NCBI GenBank assembly: GCA_036524155.1
Contig: DATDCV010000310.1
Span: 1-9,327, forward strand
Length of the DNA: 9,327 nt
Source: DATDCV01 sp036524155
GTDB taxonomy: Bacteria > Verrucomicrobiota > Verrucomicrobiia > Limisphaerales > UBA8199
Direction of reading: 5' to 3'
Shown here: piece after piece, positions 8,901 to 9,327 of the stretch
How positions within the stretch are numbered: the stretch's first letter is position 1
Layout: each line of letters opens with the position of its first letter
Program-made: the position numbers and the translations under genes
Notes under the pieces: model-generated
Databases searched by the model: none
What the model was told of the DNA's origin: nothing
Seen by the model: the letters and a program-made list of their open reading frames with translations, nothing else

Positions 8901-9327
8901 CGGCATTGGTGACGCCTTGTGAAGGGTTGACCTGCCTGCCCGCCGAGTCCGGCCCCACCGCCAGCCGCGTGCCCGCCGGCACCTGGCCGTCGTCGAAACT
9001 GAACGTCGCGCCGTTTGGATTTCCCCCGTACCAGAAGTTCACCACCGTCGGGCTCGGCGCGATCGTCACGAGCCCCAGGCTCCGGACATCGCTAATCGTC
9101 AGAAAGTAGTTGGTCGTGAGTTGCAGCGTCTCCCCCAGATCCAGGAACACGTTCGTCTGGTCGGCCGCCAGGGTCGCGCTGCTGATCGCCACCGCCGTGC
9201 CCACCGCATTCGCCAGGCGGTAGTTGGCGGCAGCCCCGGCGCTCGCCGCCTCCATCGGCTCCGAATAAACCACGGTCACCCGGTTCGGGTTCCCCCGCGG
9301 GTCTGCCGAAAACACAGTTGGCTGCCC
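2986..9327 (-). CDS. Giant modular secreted/surface protein (Ig-like, Big_5/SbsA-like, ConA-like, PA14-like, ThuA-like domains); 5' end beyond window
   Basis: The frame is open to the right edge: GQPT precedes the GTG at 9313-9315, mid-domain, so that GTG is not the start. It stops at TAA 2986-2988, giving 2,113 visible residues. Counting from that GTG, domains run approximately: Big_5/SbsA-like 8-95; L-type-lectin/ConA-like 103-350 ('FSFDDGQVPAGT' to 'CWLDDVDM'); Ig 366-450; Big_5 451-560; ConA-like 570-765 ('YRQRTGNFD', 'AGLMVRP'); Ig 767-875; Big_5 877-987 ('TFDGPMD'); PA14/GLEYA-like 988-1190 ('YSWYVRGNDGTAIWV'); Ig 1208-1310; Big_5 1311-1410; ConA-like 1412-1638 ('YEQRTGDFD', 'AGLMLRE'); ThuA/amidotransferase-like 1642-1862 ('ALMLVGN', 'LLGLGYNV', 'VVIFLDD'); Ig 1865-1953; Ig 1955-2045; C-terminal module 2046-2108 ending 'FYRITVP'. 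No catalytic motif, transmembrane segment, LPXTG or PEP-CTERM signal is visible in this part. The likely role is extracellular polysaccharide binding or adhesion; this is inferred from the domains, and an enzyme domain may lie in the missing N-terminus. Confidence 0.93.
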   Translation of the reverse strand, partial: GQPTVFSADPRGNPNRVTVVYSEPMEAASAGAAANYRLANAVGTAVAISSATLAADQTNVFLDLGETLQLTTNYFLTISDVRSLGLVTIAPSPTVVNFWYGGNPNGATFSFDDGQVPAGTRLAVGPDSAGRQVNPSQGVTNAGGFGNSGCLVLGNPASGETFGQWRLMTDYSGGVTVTNLQLAFKLLLGNGTGGNLGGLGVPNSGGNGMVFHWGPGLLEQYSGGASSFGYGLDVTFRTYNSAPNTPGVNIYYGGTAGAGNNAPIATSTNISYFATNGPATPDTFEEAVDVNLSISNGVLNLAYSNAVLGNVVCYSNYAIPGFTPQPMGGNYVAFTTTDGGGAHESCWLDDVDMNVNGMHVSAGGQTVGPVGVVVQPADVTTNENVYVTFNVGVTGAPPVSFQWFSNSVAIPGAVSASYRTPLTLYSTMNGAHYSVAISNTFSYAISSEAILTLIQDTAGVQVASVGSVDGRSIGVQFTSFVDPATAGNPNNYLVNGVAPTAANVRTAFANYGDPLANYPAWQKTVRLTLASQVASGYTVTVQPGVLSRTGVPVVQTNLTGDVLGLSDTDLGTSGVNPLTAGEAFSGGSNQVQLLAGGSDIVPISTTGVADYGNYAYRQRTGNFDVAAKLTWETLTANGAKAGLMVRPMPTDLSSPTIAETVFPAAPGRNTYETGMRATYGGGGTSWAASGAPANGNLGAYWSSGGSWIRIRRLGDTFAGFASSDGANWTLIGQTAPSTNDFPPLEYIGLVATAANNDGRVCEADFSNWGPVAFPNAVVSITNNLRSDYTNSENASQVFTIGATLGSTAPAGELAFQWQRAEPSAPTLFSDILVNGNTNTLRTPLLTVANDNGAKYRVICFVGDPTTGHSITSAVATLHVNLDTTPPYMVVAAADDTFSRVTITFDGPMDYSSMADPSHFTIIPSGGGTALTIFSAVPVPNPDFTYSSVVLSVDTPLSAGVRYNLCAANVLDSAGNNINNTTVPDGKCRIVTGWVLAYGYLKYERWNGPSYPGGAGPFAWGVEHLFDNPDYPYSPTTSQLITYSGYPNGDISNPSANTFDFSARISGFFIPPTTANYSWYVRGNDGTAIWVSSSSTPPVPATELHKAAVNVSFVNSSWAGSQTNVATFFVNGNSPDTSPISMTAGQPYALVALDQQANGTSFIEFTCGTDGATTLGGVSITNTPGGAYPTNGRGGAPTNTYNLKGANIATYVNPDLSVINATGPTNISVEQSRTATFNVAATAAVSAGGAPSAVPVTYQWMKNNVNITGATRNSYTTPIAEYPGDNGATFAVVMSVSGLPFMTITNSAVLTVYPDTSAPTVVSASSFGGNTIGIRYDWLMDPASVTTAANYTAVSGGLTVTRVVLRPDGQTVLLYLSGALAGSTFSVTIDNVRDLAGNPLAAGTIATGNALFAQLSAIDIGVGTNALGSYVLALNSQPALTNLTFDVNYPGSTVMASDGVFEVQASGLDIGNRQDGQQFVYEQRTGDFDLKVRVDGLTVANALSRAGLMLRENLTPGSRRYSIVADPPSTPAADGSGNGQNKVEVNYRAAQDGTSANWPNNPNPASLGSGNSATQIPGIYLRLKLVGNNLYAYTSGDALNWALAARATLASSWPKSYYVGLCATAHHTNAMAGSYTIARLSNYGDYTAPTTKQALMLVGNENNVPPGSPNAPQQASDTLAFNILLGLGYNVTVAHNLTAQPEDAEGKSVVVWSSTGNSGDVGTPLSRFAAVPVPLITWENAAPQKLNLTSAGGGTATGQTSINITNATSPLTMGLSGNVTVSTSATYTYATKASLAAGVFDVASQSSDATRTVFFACEQGATLTGANSGPSAAPHRRVVIFLDDNTPNALSTTGKQLFTNAIQWAAAASEAPSIWTQPANQTVAEGSPAVFMVTAVGPGPYTYQWTKIVGATATDIPAATNRDYTILSTGLADDASGYRVTVTGINSGLSVTSAVATLIVQTPVAIVTPPQNAQAGIGQSATFGVTVSGSAPAYQWWLLVPGVSTNAIAGAIGPSYTTPPLALADSGKQYYVVVNNLINSVTSAAATVTVSSQPAFSALSFASGQLVLDWTGGGTLQAAPEVTGEWTNVVGATSPFTNIVSPSVPRLFYRITVP

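Noticed and set aside
9313..9315. GTG as the start of the giant protein
   Set aside because: The frame continues upstream to the window edge (GQPT) and the position is inside the first strand of a Big_5-like domain, with no signal peptide after it.

Overview
The window is GC-rich and is taken up by two large genes, both read on the minus strand. Both run off the window, so neither is complete. The proteins are of a kind common in Verrucomicrobiota (Limisphaerales/Pedosphaera-like) and, less often, Planctomycetota. These include giant secreted proteins made of Ig-like, SbsA/Big_5-like, concanavalin-type and PA14-like modules. They also include a short C-terminal module around 'GGTLQ...GEWTNV...FYRI', and glycoside hydrolases with lyase-type accessory domains. 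The taxonomic guess comes from this style of protein, not from a marker gene.

Reading in the direction of transcription (right to left): positions 9327 to 2986 hold the last 2,113 residues of a giant modular surface or secreted protein. Its N-terminus lies beyond the right edge. It contains four repeats of the same plan: a Big_5/SbsA-like Ig domain, then a carbohydrate-binding-like beta-sandwich, then an Ig-like domain. The last repeat also has a ThuA/amidotransferase-like alpha/beta domain, a second Ig-like domain and the C-terminal module. Positions 2985 to 2835 are intergenic and hold a strong hairpin and an 8-bp inverted repeat.

Positions 2834 to 1 hold a family GH38 (alpha-mannosidase-type) glycoside hydrolase. 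Its frame stays open to the left edge, so the gene has no stop in the window and is easily missed. It carries an N-terminal domain resembling domain III of PL4 rhamnogalacturonan lyases. The first ~95 codons after the only convincing ATG/Shine-Dalgarno pair do not look like protein. They match a hairpin-rich, probably dispersed intergenic repeat, and a signal-peptide-like segment begins only after them. The true N-terminus is therefore uncertain.

Inferred function: the large protein would bind or present polysaccharide or glycoprotein outside the cytoplasm, and the GH38 enzyme would trim alpha-mannosyl-type residues from an exported-side substrate. Their link rests only on shared strand and adjacency. 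No RNA gene, CRISPR array, transposase or attachment site was seen.
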